A DNA stretch of 13,406 nt, taken from assembly GCA_035353175.1 (NCBI GenBank), contig DAOPZC010000090.1, positions 1 to 13,406 of the forward strand, given 5' to 3'. Position 1 is the first letter of the stretch, and every line of letters starts with the position of its first letter. This DNA comes from DAOPZC01 sp035353175 (GTDB lineage Bacteria; Verrucomicrobiota; Kiritimatiellia; RFP12; UBA1067). The notes below the pieces were generated by a model. That model saw nothing but the letters and a program-made list of their open reading frames with translations, had not been told where the DNA came from and did no database searches. Position numbers and translations under genes: made by a program. Below, one piece after another: positions 12,395-13,406 of this stretch.

Positions 12395-13406
12395 ATGGCT
12401 AGACAGCTCAGGCATCATTTCGCAGGCGGGTGGTACCACATCACCACAAGGGGCATGGGGCGGCGGGAGATTTTTTCCGACGACCGCGACCGCGAACATT
12501 TCGTTGAACTTCTGGCGGGCATGGTGGAGCGCTACGGCGTGATTCTGCACGCCTACGTGCTGATGGAAAACCACTATCACCTGCTGATCGAGACGCCTGC
12601 GGGCAACGCCAGCCGGGCGCTGCAGTGGCTGAACGTGAGTTACGCGGCCTGGTTCAACGCGAAGCACGGACGATGCGGGCCGCTGTTCCAGGCGCGGTTC
12701 AAGAGCATCCCCGTCGAGAACGAGGGCTCGTGGGCGCTGGCGTGCAGCGTGTACATCCACCTGAACCCCGTGCGCATCAAGCCGCTGGGGCTCGGCAAGG
12801 AGGACCGGGCGCGTGAGAAGTCCGGGTTCCTGCCGGCGGAGCCGACTCGGGAGGAGGTCCGGGCCCGGCTGGCGAAGCTGCGCGGCCACCGCTGGAGCTC
12901 CTATCCCGCGTACGCGGGGTATACGGTCAAACCGGAGTGGCTGACGTGCGAAGCGGTCTGGAGACGGGGCGGGGCGGACGGCAAAGATTTGAAGGCGGAA
13001 TACAGACGCTACTTAGAGGAGTATCTGCGGCAGGGCGTGGCCGAAGGGGCGTTCGCGCGGCTGACCGCCGCGGTGGCGATCGGCGGGACGGCGTTTGTCG
13101 AGGGGCTGCGCAAGAAGATTCCCAAACGTATGGGCGAAGGCACGAACGCGCGCGCGTGGCGGCGTCTCCTGCCCTTCGCCGAGGTCGTCAGGGCCGTCGA
13201 GGCGGTCAAGGGCGAGCCGTGGGCTGCGTTCGCCGACAGGAAGGGGGATTGGGGCCGCGACTTGGCGCTGTACGTCGGGCGGATGCGGTGCGGCCTGACG
13301 CTGAACGAACTCGGCCGCCACGCGGGCGGCATGGGCATACAAGCGGTGTCAAAGGCCTGCGGCAGAATGGGCGAGAGGCTGAAGACGGACAAGGGCCTGC
13401 AGCGGA
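12395..13406 (+). CDS. RAYT/Y1-type transposase with C-terminal DnaA-like HTH, 3' end outside window
   Basis: Open from ATG 12395 to the window edge, 337 codons without a stop. It starts MARQLRHHFAGGWYHITTRG, as in copy 2, and keeps the HUH pair His60/His62 (LMENHYHLL), Tyr83 (VSYAAWFNAKHGRCGPLFQARF), VYIHLNPVR, a WSSY motif, the linker and the DnaA-like helix-turn-helix (GRDLALYVGRMRCGLTLNELGRHAGGMGIQAVSKACGRMGERL). It should end like copy 3, in TLARVRRALESGVKA, since the two are almost identical where they overlap. It is apparently intact and functional. Its left end cuts the minus-strand fragment ending at 12084. Confidence 0.93.
   Translation, partial: MARQLRHHFAGGWYHITTRGMGRREIFSDDRDREHFVELLAGMVERYGVILHAYVLMENHYHLLIETPAGNASRALQWLNVSYAAWFNAKHGRCGPLFQARFKSIPVENEGSWALACSVYIHLNPVRIKPLGLGKEDRAREKSGFLPAEPTREEVRARLAKLRGHRWSSYPAYAGYTVKPEWLTCEAVWRRGGADGKDLKAEYRRYLEEYLRQGVAEGAFARLTAAVAIGGTAFVEGLRKKIPKRMGEGTNARAWRRLLPFAEVVRAVEAVKGEPWAAFADRKGDWGRDLALYVGRMRCGLTLNELGRHAGGMGIQAVSKACGRMGERLKTDKGLQR

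Larger units (their letters stand above)
12327..13406 (+). mobile_element. Second intact RAYT-type transposon, cut by the window end (copy 4)
   Basis: Left end AGGGGTCGTATATAGACATT (12327-12346) followed, as in copy 2, by AGACAAA and the transposase promoter and gene. The right end lies beyond the window; by comparison with copy 3 it should occur roughly 70 bp further on. Near-identity of the 3' part to copy 3 shows both belong to one recently active subfamily. Confidence 0.8.

Overview
This window most likely comes from a high-GC bacterium of the PVC superphylum, with Kiritimatiellota or a Lentisphaerae-like lineage as the best guess. The reasons are a huge secreted multi-repeat carbohydrate esterase, an N-terminal 'YAVEWASSLNGNW...VPMFYRVV' module typical of secreted proteins in that group, a C-terminal piece of an autotransporter-type beta-strand surface protein, and several closely related REP-associated-type tyrosine transposase copies. 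The assignment rests on protein style only; no rRNA or marker gene is present.

Region 1 (1-6608): the tail of an unknown plus-strand gene, a short minus-strand fragment ending in SPTNTDGSANYRIDGY, and then one very large minus-strand gene (239-6409, 2056 aa). That gene encodes a secreted SGNH/GDSL esterase resembling carbohydrate esterase family 3 (acetyl-xylan esterases), followed by six ~210-residue repeats, four Ig-like modules and a C-terminal Ig domain.

Region 2 (6609-8690): a minus-strand gene for a secreted metallo-beta-lactamase-fold hydrolase with RNase Z/arylsulfatase-type metal motifs, and its upstream region with a good -10 box. A ~110-bp imperfect direct repeat (45-154 and 6609-6719) flanks the esterase gene. 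It contains the shared C-terminal coding tail plus 3' flank, so the esterase appears to sit in a segment bounded by duplicated gene ends.

Region 3 (8693-13406): an accessory region made of nested, same-orientation copies of one mobile element family. Its transposase has an HUH/Y1 domain followed by a DnaA domain IV-like helix-turn-helix. The copies are a decayed C-terminal remnant (8693-8968), a full copy (8969-10121) whose last 364 bp are perfectly duplicated in tandem (to 10494), a deleted copy (about 11492-11796) and a second intact copy running off the window (12327-13406). Comparing them reveals ~20-bp terminal inverted repeats (AGGGGTYGTA...ACATT), unusual for this transposase class, and predicted leaderless promoters placed identically in both full copies. 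The elements lie against broken host genes: the C-terminal third or so of a beta-strand surface protein (10495-11404), a 58-aa AbrB-like small gene (11797-11973) and an unannotated minus-strand protein fragment (12084-12326).

Functionally, the left half looks like secreted polysaccharide or ester degradation. The right half looks like a site where one transposon family has repeatedly inserted, recombined and truncated genes.
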